The position numbers and the translations under genes were made by a program. 64,000 nucleotides of DNA from JADLHS01 sp964594985. Lineage in GTDB: Bacteria; Verrucomicrobiota; Verrucomicrobiia; Limisphaerales; JADLHS01. The notes under the pieces were generated by a model. The model did not search any database. It had not been told where the DNA came from and was given only the letters and a program-made list of their open reading frames with translations. The DNA is taken from the NCBI GenBank assembly GCA_964594985.1, contig CAZQNQ010000017.1:1-64000 (forward strand). The letters are read 5' to 3'. Positions 16,701 to 24,692 of this stretch are shown one piece after another. Numbering within the stretch: position 1 is the stretch's first letter; each line of letters starts with the position of its first letter.

Positions 16701-17564
16701 TTAGAGCGTGGGAATGTCGAATCCGTATTCGCGACAAAACTTGTCCATCGGCGCGCGGATGTCCACCGGGCGGCGCGTGAATGGATCGGCAAAGCAAAGG
16801 CGCACAGCGCGCAACCCCATCTCGGTGCGCGGGGAGCGCTGGCCATACAATTCATCCGCGAACACCGGGCAGCCGGACGCCGCCAGATGCACGCGGATCT
16901 GATGCGTCCGCCCCGTGAGGGGATGCGCCTCGACGAGTGCTTTCGGGGCGGCCGTTGGCGCGAGTTGGCGCAGGCTTTTTTCGATCTCCGCTTTCCGCGC
17001 TTTGAATTGCGCGTGCGTCTCATTGCTGCGGAGGTTGGCCAGATCAGCTTTCGGGATTGCGGTGGCCGCAAGCTTCGGAGCGGCGCGATCCAGGATCTGC
17101 AACACCTTGAAATGCGTCTCGGATTCCTTGCCGGTGCGCGCGTCCACCTTCATACGACCAAACCTGTGCTCGTCCTGCGCGAGCGCGAGGCGGCAGGTCC
17201 ATTCGGTTTCTTTCGGAACGGCGCTGGTGACGGCGAGGTAGGTTTTCTCCATGCGCCGGCTCTCGAACAGATCGCCATACGCCTCGACCGCTCCCTGACT
17301 TTTGGCGAAGAGCAGAATGCCCGTCGTCTCCGCATCCAAGCGATGCACGTAGCGGAGAAACTTGAGCGAGCGCGAGCGCGCCCAATAATCGCCCGCCGCG
17401 ATGGACGACACGATGGCGGCCTGTAGATTGCGGTTCGTCCGCTGCCAGTTGAACGGCACGAGCATCCAATTGCGCGGCTTGTCAATGGCCAGCACGGCGC
17501 GATCTTCGTACAGGATCGGCATCGGCGGGATGCCGGGCAGTTCGATGGAATGAGGTTTCGCCAC
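16701..17564 (-). CDS. RluA-family RNA pseudouridine synthase
   Basis: 287 residues. The catalytic motif is HRLDAETTG (Asp at about residue 77), followed by LFAKSQGAVEAYGDLFESRRMEKTY and the C-terminal HPLTGRTHQIRVHLA and ADELYG motifs of the RluA/C/D group. These enzymes convert uridine to pseudouridine in rRNA or tRNA. No S4 domain is present at the N-terminus, as in RluA/TruC-like members. It lies 18 bp upstream of the SET gene on the same strand and could be co-transcribed with it. Confidence 0.92.
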   Translation of the reverse strand: MAKPHSIELPGIPPMPILYEDRAVLAIDKPRNWMLVPFNWQRTNRNLQAAIVSSIAAGDYWARSRSLKFLRYVHRLDAETTGILLFAKSQGAVEAYGDLFESRRMEKTYLAVTSAVPKETEWTCRLALAQDEHRFGRMKVDARTGKESETHFKVLQILDRAAPKLAATAIPKADLANLRSNETHAQFKARKAEIEKSLRQLAPTAAPKALVEAHPLTGRTHQIRVHLAASGCPVFADELYGQRSPRTEMGLRAVRLCFADPFTRRPVDIRAPMDKFCREYGFDIPTL

Positions 17565-17645
17565 GCGCAGAGGCTAGAACCCATCTCGGAAATAGGCAAG
17601 GGATGCGCAAGGCTTTGGCGGTGGCTGAAACAGCCGCGCCTCGCT

Positions 17646-17724
17646 GGGAGCGCTGGCGTCCCGCCGGCGAGATTCTGTCGTGCGTCGCGGTGCCGAAACT
17701 CGCCAGCGTGACGCTGGCGCTCCC
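17646..17724. repeat. Type B palindromic element, intergenic copy
   Basis: GGGAGCGCTGGCGTCCC … GACGCTGGCGCTCCC. A relative lies inside the APP1-type gene (18927-18995). Confidence 0.75.
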
Positions 17725-17733
17725 GGACCGGCG

Positions 17734-18024
17734 TCACGTGCGGAGCAGTTCGCCGGTCGGGATGACTTCGCTGAAGGTTATGGCGCGGGTTAGGACCAGT
17801 TGCACCTTGACCAGCTTTTTCCGGGTCACATGTTCCATCGCCGCCGAGCCGGAGCGAAAGGTCAGGGCTTGGTCGGCTTGGGTCGTCCACACATCGGCGA
17901 CCGTGAGATACCGGCGGGTCGCGGCGTCCTGGATCAGGACCTTGGTGGAATTGCGGCGGAGAAATTCGGTGTCGTAACCTGCGGCGCTCGCCGGGGCGGC
18001 GTGGCTGGGAGGCGTTGGTTTCAT
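17734..18024 (-). CDS. Hypothetical small protein
   Basis: 96 residues, starting MKPTPPSHAAPASAAGYDTEF. The core KVLIQDAATRRYLTVADVWTTQADQALTF and the end KVQLVLTRAI look like a compact beta-rich domain. I recall similar verrucomicrobial hypothetical proteins, in which a 'KVLI.D..T..Y' strand is conserved, but no function. There is no signal peptide. A type B palindrome starts right after its 3' end. Confidence 0.6.
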   Translation of the reverse strand: MKPTPPSHAAPASAAGYDTEFLRRNSTKVLIQDAATRRYLTVADVWTTQADQALTFRSGSAAMEHVTRKKLVKVQLVLTRAITFSEVIPTGELLRT

Positions 18025-18166
18025 GGCTACAGTTTAGCAACAAACGGCGGCGTCTCCATTCTGAGGCATCCCGGAAGCGCCCCTCCAGCCCGTGCCCGCT
18101 TCGGGGTGGGACTTTTTCCGGGTCGGGTCGGACAATGAGGCTGGCGACCAAATCCTTCCTGATTTC

Positions 18167-19399
18167 CTACTTAAGCTGGCTTGGAGATCGGGTTGACGGT
18201 GGCAGTTCGTCCGGCGTGCGGAAGATCTGCCACGTTTCGCGCGGGATGGTGCGAAAAGCCTTCTGATAACGCTCGCTTCCGGCGGCTTCGTTCGTCACCT
18301 CGCGGATGTAGATGCGGATGATTTGCGCGGGAAACTTGCGCGCGAGAGCCCCGTAAATCTCTGGGTCGCGCTCGCCGGAGTCGCCGATGAGGATGAACTT
18401 CCGTTTCGGGAATTGTTTCAACAATGGCTCAATGACGCCGGGTTTGTATTTCTCGGGGCTGGCGAACAGGCTGAAGAACGTCCGGTTCTTCCAGCGGAAT
18501 TCCTTCAATGCGAAAGTGCCGGCCGGAAAACCGTTGGACGCGACCAGCGCAGCCAGCGGTTCATAAAGCTGCCACGGACTCGCCGAGATGTAGTGGAAGG
18601 CGACGTTGTTTGGTTGCACGTTGGAGTTTTCCGAGCGGCCCCTCACCCGACCTTCGGCCACCCTCTCCCCATCGGATGGGGAGAGGGACGGGGTGAGGGG
18701 ACTTCGCGCGAGTGCTTGATAAAACTCCGCCATGCCGGGCACGGCTTGGAACTCGCGCAGGAAAGTGTTCCGCAACGTCGCTTTTTTGTCGCGCACTTCC
18801 GTGATCTTGATGGTGTCGTCAATGTCCGAGATGACGCTGACGCCCTCGGCTTCGAGCGGAAAGACCGCGCCGGAGAAAAGGCGATCATCGTTTATCGGGA
18901 GCGCCGCTTCAGCGCGAAGCGCCGTTCCCGGGAGCGCCGGCGTCTCGCCGGCGTGTTGCCTCGAATCTCGCCGGCGGGACGCCAGCGCTCCCGGGCCTGC
19001 ATTCGCTGAGTAGGTGATTTCACCCGAGAACCGTCCATCCGCGCCCGACTTGCCGACGAAGAATTCATTCGTGCCGCAGCGGATGAAAACCTTTTTCCCA
19101 CGCTCATGATCCACGAGAAACAGCCGCGCCCGTTCGGCGAACACGACCGACTGCGTCGCGGTCAGTTCCTCAGTCTTCAATTCCAATGCCTCCTCCAACG
19201 CAGCCACCATCAAGCGCCGTTTCTCCACTTCAAACACGCAGCCGCGAATCTCCGCGCGCCACAAGTTTGTTTCACCCGGCACGCGCTGCGCCACGGTCGG
19301 GTAAAAGACGATCTGTTCGTCGGGCTTGAGGTTCGTGACCTTTTCCTCGGCGTGGAGACAAAAGCCGAAGCAGGTGAGAATGGCCGCAAGTTTCATCAT
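18167..19399 (-). CDS. APP1-like (DUF2183) phosphatase, exported, with two in-frame repeat insertions
   Basis: 410 residues with a signal peptide (MMKLAAILTCFGFCLHAEE). The HAD-like DUF2183 domain shows SDIDDTIKIT, FHYISASPWQLYEPL and LIGDSGERDPEIYG, as in fungal phosphatidate phosphatase APP1. Two segments are foreign: about residues 135-158 (type B palindrome) and 234-254 (type C, SPLTPSLSPSDGERV). Both are in frame, the first between the N-terminal beta domain and the catalytic domain, the second in a loop. The start overlaps the acyltransferase stop by 4 bp (ATGA), so the two are one operon, which fits lipid turnover in the envelope. Confidence 0.87.
   Translation of the reverse strand: MMKLAAILTCFGFCLHAEEKVTNLKPDEQIVFYPTVAQRVPGETNLWRAEIRGCVFEVEKRRLMVAALEEALELKTEELTATQSVVFAERARLFLVDHERGKKVFIRCGTNEFFVGKSGADGRFSGEITYSANAGPGALASRRRDSRQHAGETPALPGTALRAEAALPINDDRLFSGAVFPLEAEGVSVISDIDDTIKITEVRDKKATLRNTFLREFQAVPGMAEFYQALARSPLTPSLSPSDGERVAEGRVRGRSENSNVQPNNVAFHYISASPWQLYEPLAALVASNGFPAGTFALKEFRWKNRTFFSLFASPEKYKPGVIEPLLKQFPKRKFILIGDSGERDPEIYGALARKFPAQIIRIYIREVTNEAAGSERYQKAFRTIPRETWQIFRTPDELPPSTRSPSQLK
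18639..18700 (-). repeat. Type C palindrome inside the APP1-type gene
   Basis: CCCCTCACCC … GGGTGAGGGG with inner CTCTCCCCATC/GATGGGGAGAG. An intergenic copy is at 49070-49132, and related half-elements lie at 22345-22505 and 59351-59513. Confidence 0.85.
18927..18995 (-). repeat. Type B palindrome inside the APP1-type gene
   Basis: 69 bp, CCCGGGAGCGCCGGCGTC … GACGCCAGCGCTCCCGGG, a multiple of three. A smaller GGGAGCGCC/GGCGCTTCG-like hairpin directly follows in the gene's direction. Confidence 0.8.
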
Positions 19400-20781
19400 G
19401 CGGTTTTGTTTCCGGCGGCGACGATGCCCTGATGCGCCGCTTCAATCTCGGCCACCAGACCGCGCCGCATCGCGATGAGCCGTTTGGCGGCGGACGGAGC
19501 GCGTAACAAAACAATCGTGGTGCGCACGGCGGCGGCCAGTTTTTTGGCGCTGCGCCAGTAGTAATGCGCGATCAATCCGGTGACCGGCAGCGACAGGCCG
19601 AACCACAGGCTCGTGGGCCAGCCGAATTCCCAGTGGCAGACGCCGATGAAAAGCGCGTAGAAAAAACCGAAGGCCACCACGCCCGCAACAATCGTGGCCG
19701 TGGAAACCTGCGCCTTGCGGACGTTCGGATTCGCAAACTGATGGACGGCCCAAGCTACGACCAACACGGGTGGCAGCCGGAAAATCCAGCCATAGACCGC
19801 CAGCGGCAAAAGCGCGAGGCCCAGCAGAGTTTTGAGGAGATTGCGACGCACGCGGACGCCGTGATTTTCAAACTGCGCCAGTTCCGCGTCGGAAATCCGC
19901 AGGCGTGCCAGCCAGAGTTCGTAACGATGCAGCCGCGCCGCGAAGCCGTGGGCCACCTCGGGCGTGGTGCGATAAATCTGTTGCACCGTCGCGCTGATCT
20001 GTTGCGTCAACGCGAGTTCGTCGGCGCGCGGCGTCGCGGAGTCGGCCACCACCAGATCGCCAACCTGGAGGCGTTCGAGGTAAAGCCGTTTCACCGCCGC
20101 GATGATGCGGGCCTGTTCCAAATCGGGGATGTGCAGGATCAACGCCTGAATCCGCGCCTCGATCTCCGCCGAGAGTTTGCGGATGCACTCCTTGCGCTGC
20201 GTCTCGTAGTCCGTGAGAAAGTCGGCGGCGCGGATCGGTTGACCGAAGTTCGCCAGCGCCTCGCTGCGATACAGTTCCTTCGCCGAAAACGTCAAGCCGA
20301 CGGGCACGATCTGCAATCCAAGTTTTCCGCCGTGGCGATGTTCGAGTTCCAGCGCCATGCGGGCCGCGCCGGTTTTGACCTCCTTCAACTGCGGATCGTC
20401 GTGCGTGATGCCCTCGGGGAAGAGGGCCACGGCTTCGCCGCGTTCCAGCACGCGATAGACGGCCTCGAACGTATCCATCACCGAGCGCATGCCCTTGGGA
20501 TCGTCCTTGAGCCGGTTCACGGGAATGACGCCGCAGCGGAGGAGCAGCCATTTGAGCGGCGCGAACCGGAACATCTGCACCGTGGCCATGAAGTTCACCT
20601 TGCGCGGCAGCGATGCGCCGATGACGAACGGATCGGTGACGGAGTTGGGATGGTTCGACGTCAGCAGAATCGGCCCGGTGCGCGGCACGCGCTCGGCGTG
20701 GAAGCGCTCGATGCGGCGGAAGTAAAATCCCAACGCCAACCCGAGCACGCCGCGCATCAGTTGGTAGAGCTTGGTGTCCAT
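19396..20781 (-). CDS. 1-acyl-glycerol-phosphate / glycerol-phosphate acyltransferase family protein
   Basis: 461 residues from ATG 20781 (MDTKLYQLMRGVLG); the longer frame to 20970 translates a repeat. PlsC-type motifs are the catalytic NHPNSVTD (His 44, Asp 50) and LFPEGITHDD. The C-terminal 150 residues include hydrophobic segments (LLGLALLPLAVYGWIF; STATIVAGVVAFGFFYALFIG), so the enzyme is membrane-bound. It resembles the larger 'lysophospholipid acyltransferase' forms with a long C-terminal part. Its stop overlaps the start of the APP1-type phosphatase. A diacylglycerol glycosyltransferase-like gene lies just upstream in the cluster, which suggests glycerolipid synthesis. Confidence 0.9.
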   Translation of the reverse strand: MDTKLYQLMRGVLGLALGFYFRRIERFHAERVPRTGPILLTSNHPNSVTDPFVIGASLPRKVNFMATVQMFRFAPLKWLLLRCGVIPVNRLKDDPKGMRSVMDTFEAVYRVLERGEAVALFPEGITHDDPQLKEVKTGAARMALELEHRHGGKLGLQIVPVGLTFSAKELYRSEALANFGQPIRAADFLTDYETQRKECIRKLSAEIEARIQALILHIPDLEQARIIAAVKRLYLERLQVGDLVVADSATPRADELALTQQISATVQQIYRTTPEVAHGFAARLHRYELWLARLRISDAELAQFENHGVRVRRNLLKTLLGLALLPLAVYGWIFRLPPVLVVAWAVHQFANPNVRKAQVSTATIVAGVVAFGFFYALFIGVCHWEFGWPTSLWFGLSLPVTGLIAHYYWRSAKKLAAAVRTTIVLLRAPSAAKRLIAMRRGLVAEIEAAHQGIVAAGNKTA

Positions 20782-20844
20782 CAGAGCGTTTATGTTGTTT
20801 GGCTGAGTCAATTTTCGAGCCGCTGCGCACCAGAAACTTCCCTT

Positions 20845-20951
20845 GTAGGGCGGACATTCCTGTCCGCCGGTGCGGGCGACTTTCCAGTCGCCCGTTGGGA
20901 ACACCGGACTGGAAAGTCCGGTGCACCGGCAGGCTGGAAAGCCTGCCCTAC
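20845..20951. repeat. Type D composite palindrome, copy 2
   Basis: GTAGGGCGGACATTCC … GGCTGGAAAGCCTGCCCTAC, with inner GGCGACTTTCCAGTCGCC and CCGGACTGGAAAGTCCGG. The flanking frames give the 'spurious N-terminus' of the acyltransferase. Confidence 0.75.
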
Positions 20952-21022
20952 GTTGCCTCCGCCGCGCCAACTACAGAGTTCGGGTTCAACTAAATGGTTT
21001 CGGTTTAGGCTGATTCGGAAAT

Positions 21023-22177
21023 TCATTTGGGTAACCGTTCTGTCCCGGTTTTTATGCGTGCCAGCACTTCGCGGCAGACCGCTTCGGCGGATTTCAACCG
21101 GCCCAGCGCCTTCGCGGCCTTCGCCATTTCGCCGAGTTTCTTCGAGCCGAGCAATTGTTCGATGCGGAACGGCAGGTCTTCCACGCGATTCACCTTCGCC
21201 GCCGCGCCGCGTTCGAGCAGGAAGTCGCTGTTCGCCGCTTCCTGGCCGGGGATCGGGTCGAGGATGAACAACGGCTTGCCGAGCGCGAGCGCTTCGGACG
21301 AGGTGAGGCCGCCGGGTTTGGTGAGAATCAAATCCGCCACCGTCATCAGCTCGTGCATGTTGCTCGCGAAACCAAGGACGCGCGTCGGATGCTTGCGGTC
21401 CTGCGCGGCGAGGTCGCGGCGCAGTTCTTCGTTCCGCCCGCAGACAACGACGGTCTGGAACGTGCCGGTCACTTTGTCGAGCGCGGTCAGGATTTTTCCC
21501 ACCGGCCCCATGCCGAAGCCGCCGCTCAACACCAGCAATGTCGGCAGATCATCGCGCAAACCCATCGCCTTGCGCACGGCACGCGCGTTCACCTTCGTGG
21601 CGAACTTGGCGCCGATGGGGATTCCGGTGGCGATGATATTATTGTCGGCAGTCGCGCCACGCGCGACGAGGCGGGCCTTGGTTTCCTCGGCGGCCACGGA
21701 ATACAAGTCCACGTCCGCATCCATCCATAAAGCATGCGCCTCAAAGTCGGTGACGACGCTGACGACGAATGGCGGCTTGGTTTTGCCCTTTTGCTTACGG
21801 CGCATCTGACCGAGCGCTTCCACCGGTTCGTAGTGCGTGCAAAGAACCACATCGGGCTTGAACTCGCTAATGTGGTTCTCGAAGCGGCGCCGGGCGCGAC
21901 TGGGGAAAAGGGCTTTGATGCGATTGAGCCGATGCGCGACCTTGGGGTCATCGGTCTTGGTGAAGATCATGCCCCAGACTTCCGGTGCGCGGGCGACCAG
22001 TTTTTCGTAGCCGGCGGCGTGAACCTTTTTATGCAGCGGCGAGAAAAGTTTTACCAGGTCCAGCCGTTCGACGGTGTCCTTGGGGCGCAACCCGCGCCAC
22101 GCTTCGTCGAGTGCCGCTGCCGCCGCGAGATGACCGCCGCCCGCCGTTTCCGTCGCAATCAGGATGCGCATCGGCAT
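21023..22177 (-). CDS. MGDG synthase / UgtP-like glycosyltransferase (GT28 type)
   Basis: About 384 residues from ATG 22177 (MPMRILIATETAGGGH). The N-terminal glycine-rich loop ETAGGGH and the region PDVVLCTHYEPVEAL match the MGDG-synthase N domain. The C domain has LLVLSGGFGMGPVG, VLGFASNMHELM and the nucleotide-sugar binding ILTKPGGLTSSEALALGKPL. Such enzymes add a hexose to diacylglycerol to make membrane glycolipids. The neighbouring acyltransferase and phosphatidate phosphatase-like genes would supply diacylglycerol, so the three form a plausible glycolipid pathway. The exact sugar donor cannot be read from sequence. Confidence 0.85.
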   Translation of the reverse strand: MPMRILIATETAGGGHLAAAAALDEAWRGLRPKDTVERLDLVKLFSPLHKKVHAAGYEKLVARAPEVWGMIFTKTDDPKVAHRLNRIKALFPSRARRRFENHISEFKPDVVLCTHYEPVEALGQMRRKQKGKTKPPFVVSVVTDFEAHALWMDADVDLYSVAAEETKARLVARGATADNNIIATGIPIGAKFATKVNARAVRKAMGLRDDLPTLLVLSGGFGMGPVGKILTALDKVTGTFQTVVVCGRNEELRRDLAAQDRKHPTRVLGFASNMHELMTVADLILTKPGGLTSSEALALGKPLFILDPIPGQEAANSDFLLERGAAAKVNRVEDLPFRIEQLLGSKKLGEMAKAAKALGRLKSAEAVCREVLARIKTGTERLPK

Positions 22178-22344
22178 AGGTGACGCGAGGGGCGCGGGGG
22201 GTGACAAGGAAATTATGTAGCGTCAGGCCTCCGGGCCGCCGCTGGAAAACCACGGCGACAAACACTTCAGCGCCTGTGCTTACGAACGGTGGATCCAGGG
22301 AGATTGATTGCCTGGGTGAATCTTTCGGAGTTTGAATGGTCTGA

Positions 22345-22505
22345 CGCTCGCCCTCACCTGTGTCCTCTCCCCCGGGGAGAGGATGTCACCTGGCACGCTC
22401 CCGGTAATTCGATGGACGCCTCGACCAACCCAGCGGTGGAGATTTCAAAACGCGGCAACCGATGCTCCCTCTCCTTGGGGGAGCGGGCCGGGGTGAGGGC
22501 GAGCG
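22345..22505. repeat. 161-bp composite element with CGCTCGCCCTCAC ends, copy 1
   Basis: Outer arms CGCTCGCCCTCACC and GGTGAGGGCGAGCG enclose two hairpins of the CCTCTCCCCCGGGGAGAGG type. The copy at 59351-59513 has nearly the same length. Confidence 0.8.
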
Positions 22506-22518
22506 TCAAACAAACATT

Positions 22519-22796
22519 GTAGCGGCGGGCCACGATGCCCGCCGCTACGACCGGAGCGCCGTAGGCGCGGCATGTTTATAGAAACGCATCTTGGTTGATT
22601 CACAAGCTCCGTAGGGAGCGGCACCCGGTTGGCGAAATGCCGCTCCGACGGAGCTGGGTCTGGTTTCGCTGGTCGGGCTATAAACATGCCGCGCCGCTGG
22701 CGCTTTCGGACGGGCGAGAGGATCTCGGGTTGAAGTGGAACTTCGGGCACACGGAAGCGGTGTCGCGCTGCGCTTGCCACCACCGGCCAAGACGCT
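22519..22796. repeat. Cluster of nested palindromes upstream of the sigma factor gene's 3' end
   Basis: A GTAGCGGCGGGC…GCCCGCCGCTAC hairpin at 22519-22547. An inverted pair at 22555-22581 and 22678-22704 (GCGCGGCATGTTTATAG and its complement) encloses a further CTCCGTAGGGAG-type hairpin. The stretch 22690-22796 recurs at 24400-24505. No gene is visible in 22178-22861. Confidence 0.7.
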
Positions 22797-22861
22797 GGCG
22801 CGTTTGCCGGTGGCAATCAAATGTCGCGGAGCGTCTTGGAGTGCGCCAACCCTCTGGCGCT

Positions 22862-24184
22862 TTATTTTGGTGAGGTGATGCCAGCACTGACCCTTTCGAT
22901 TGCAATCTTCCTTTTCAAAATCTCAACGATCCGCCCCTCTTCATTCATGTTTTTGTAAGCTACAACCAGCGGTGCGTAAAGTTCGTCCACAGTGCCACCA
23001 CTTTCTACCACCGCGTAAATATTTGTGGCAAGATCGTCTGTTACTTTTAACTCTTTGATCATTTCCGCCACCTTTTCTTGAGAGTGTTTAAGCTTCTGCT
23101 GCTGAATTAACAGTTGTTTTTCGAGTTCGTCGATTCCACTTAACGCGAAACTAACTGCTTCTTCGTCAGCGCCTTTATTTTTTGCCAAGCGAAGTTCGGC
23201 TAGCTGTGTGCGTGCCTGATTGATTTCTGCTCGCAGCCTAAGTAGTTCCCCTGTGTTGCGATTTAATCGCTCGTTGTCCTCCCGCAGGGCGGCGAGTTGG
23301 TTTGTTGCAGTGTCGCGCTCGTTTTGCAACTGCTGGATTTGCTCCGCCATTGGCGCTTGCTGTTGCTGGAGTGTTCGGACTTGCTCGCGCAGTTGCAAGG
23401 CCTGACGCGCTTCGTAAAGTCCTGTTCCGGCGAGAGCGGCGATGGTGGCGGTGACGAGGGTTTTTTGAATCGTAGTCATGGCGATGGCTTTCGTGGCGGT
23501 GACGGTTGCAGTGGTGGCGAGGGTGGTTCCGGTCAGCGCGGCGGCGGTGGAAATGGTGAGGGCCAAACCCACTGGCGCGGCTTGGACGGCGTTGGCGGAA
23601 ATGACTACAGCGAGTCCGCTCGCGCCGACGGTGACGCCGCGCTTGGCAAAGAATTCGCGCAGGCGGTCCACGGCACGGCTGACGCGCTTTTGCGCGGCCT
23701 CGTCGCTGATGCCGAGTTGCGCGGCCATTTCCTTGGCGGACTTGCGCTCGAAATAACGGAGCAGCACGGCGTCGCGCTCGGGTTCGGCGAGTTCGCCGAG
23801 GGCGGCGTCGAGGTGCGGGGCGATTTCAGACCAGACCAGCGGGACGTCGGTCCCACTCTCGGCGAGCAATTCATTCATGGCGGCGGCCTCCTGTTCACGG
23901 GCGCGGCGGCGCACGTCGGTGCGGACGGTTTGCGCGGCGATGTTTTGCGCGGTGCGATGCAACCAGCCGGCCAGCACCGGGCGCTCGGAGAGTTGCGCGG
24001 CGTTTTTGGCGAGCGCGAGGAAGGTGGCCTGGGTCACGTCCTCGGCGAGGTGCGCGTCGCCCACCATGCGGCGCGCGGCGGAATGGACGAGGTCAATGTG
24101 CCGCTCGACCAGTGCGGCGAACGCGGGGTCGGAGCGGCGTTCGGCGTAGGCGCGGAGCAATTGCGCGTCGGTTTGAGCATCCAT
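22862..24184 (-). CDS. ECF RNA polymerase sigma factor with membrane segment and coiled-coil tail
   Basis: 440 residues, more than twice the usual ECF length. Sigma region 2 (about 10-80, LVERHIDLVHSAARRMVGDAHLAEDVTQATFLALAK) and region 4 (about 125-185, DAVLLRYFERKSAKEMAAQLGISDEAAQKRVSRA) are complete. An Ala/Thr-rich hydrophobic stretch of about 190-250 (GLALTISTAAALTGTTLA; VTATIAALAGTGLY) probably spans the membrane. A long coiled coil (about 255-380, many Gln/Leu/Glu) and a small C-terminal domain follow. I infer that the tail senses envelope state and controls the sigma domain without a separate anti-sigma factor. No anti-sigma gene is adjacent. Confidence 0.9.
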   Translation of the reverse strand: MDAQTDAQLLRAYAERRSDPAFAALVERHIDLVHSAARRMVGDAHLAEDVTQATFLALAKNAAQLSERPVLAGWLHRTAQNIAAQTVRTDVRRRAREQEAAAMNELLAESGTDVPLVWSEIAPHLDAALGELAEPERDAVLLRYFERKSAKEMAAQLGISDEAAQKRVSRAVDRLREFFAKRGVTVGASGLAVVISANAVQAAPVGLALTISTAAALTGTTLATTATVTATKAIAMTTIQKTLVTATIAALAGTGLYEARQALQLREQVRTLQQQQAPMAEQIQQLQNERDTATNQLAALREDNERLNRNTGELLRLRAEINQARTQLAELRLAKNKGADEEAVSFALSGIDELEKQLLIQQQKLKHSQEKVAEMIKELKVTDDLATNIYAVVESGGTVDELYAPLVVAYKNMNEEGRIVEILKRKIAIERVSAGITSPK

Positions 24185-24216
24185 TCATCAGAGAGTAGCC
24201 GCCGGAGGGAAAATCG

Positions 24217-24397
24217 GACAGGAATTGTAGCGTCAGGCATCCCTGCCTGACGTGGAGGGCGGCATCTCTGCCGCCCGGAATGGGCGTGGAGTGCGAAAGG
24301 CGCATGGAGTTTTTCCGCGTGCTTGGTCATGCGGGAGGTTTTCTCCGCCGGGCTGGGAAGCCCGGCTCTACGGCAGGCAGGGATGCCTGGCCGCTAC
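24217..24397. repeat. Type E composite element, copy 1
   Basis: Begins ATTGTAGCGTCAGGCATCCC and ends with the inverted GGATGCCTGGCCGCTAC. Inner hairpins are GGGCGGCATCTCTGCCGCCC and CCGGGCTGGGAAGCCCGG. Nearly identical to 24511-24691, 294 bp further on. Confidence 0.85.
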
Positions 24398-24510
24398 AAT
24401 CGCGCCGCTGGCGCTTTGGGACGGGCGAGAGGTTTTCGGGTTGCGGTGAAACTTTGGACGCACGAAGGCGGTGTCGCGCTGCGCTTGCCACCGCAGTCCA
24501 AGACGCAACG

Positions 24511-24691
24511 TGACAGGAATTGTAGCGTCAGGCATCCGTGCCTGACGTGGAGGGCGGCATCTCTGCCGCCCGGAATGGCGTGGAGTGCGAAAGGTGCATG
24601 GGGTTTTCCCACGCGCTTGGCCATGCGGGAGGTTTTCTCCGCCGGGCTGGGAAGCCCGGCTCTACGGCAGGCACGGATGCCTGGCCGCTAC
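24511..24691. repeat. Type E composite element, copy 2
   Basis: Second unit of the direct duplication, ending 2 bp before the stop codon of the glycoside hydrolase gene. The 106 bp between the two copies (24400-24505) also occur at 22690-22796. Confidence 0.85.
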
Positions 24692-24692
24692 T

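Noticed and set aside
19564..21267. 567-codon plus-strand frame across the acyltransferase and its upstream repeat
   Set aside because: Runs through a palindromic repeat and part of two real genes; no motif.
24217..24691. CRISPR array
   Set aside because: Only two long composite palindromes about 294 bp apart; repeat and spacer sizes do not fit, and no cas genes are present.
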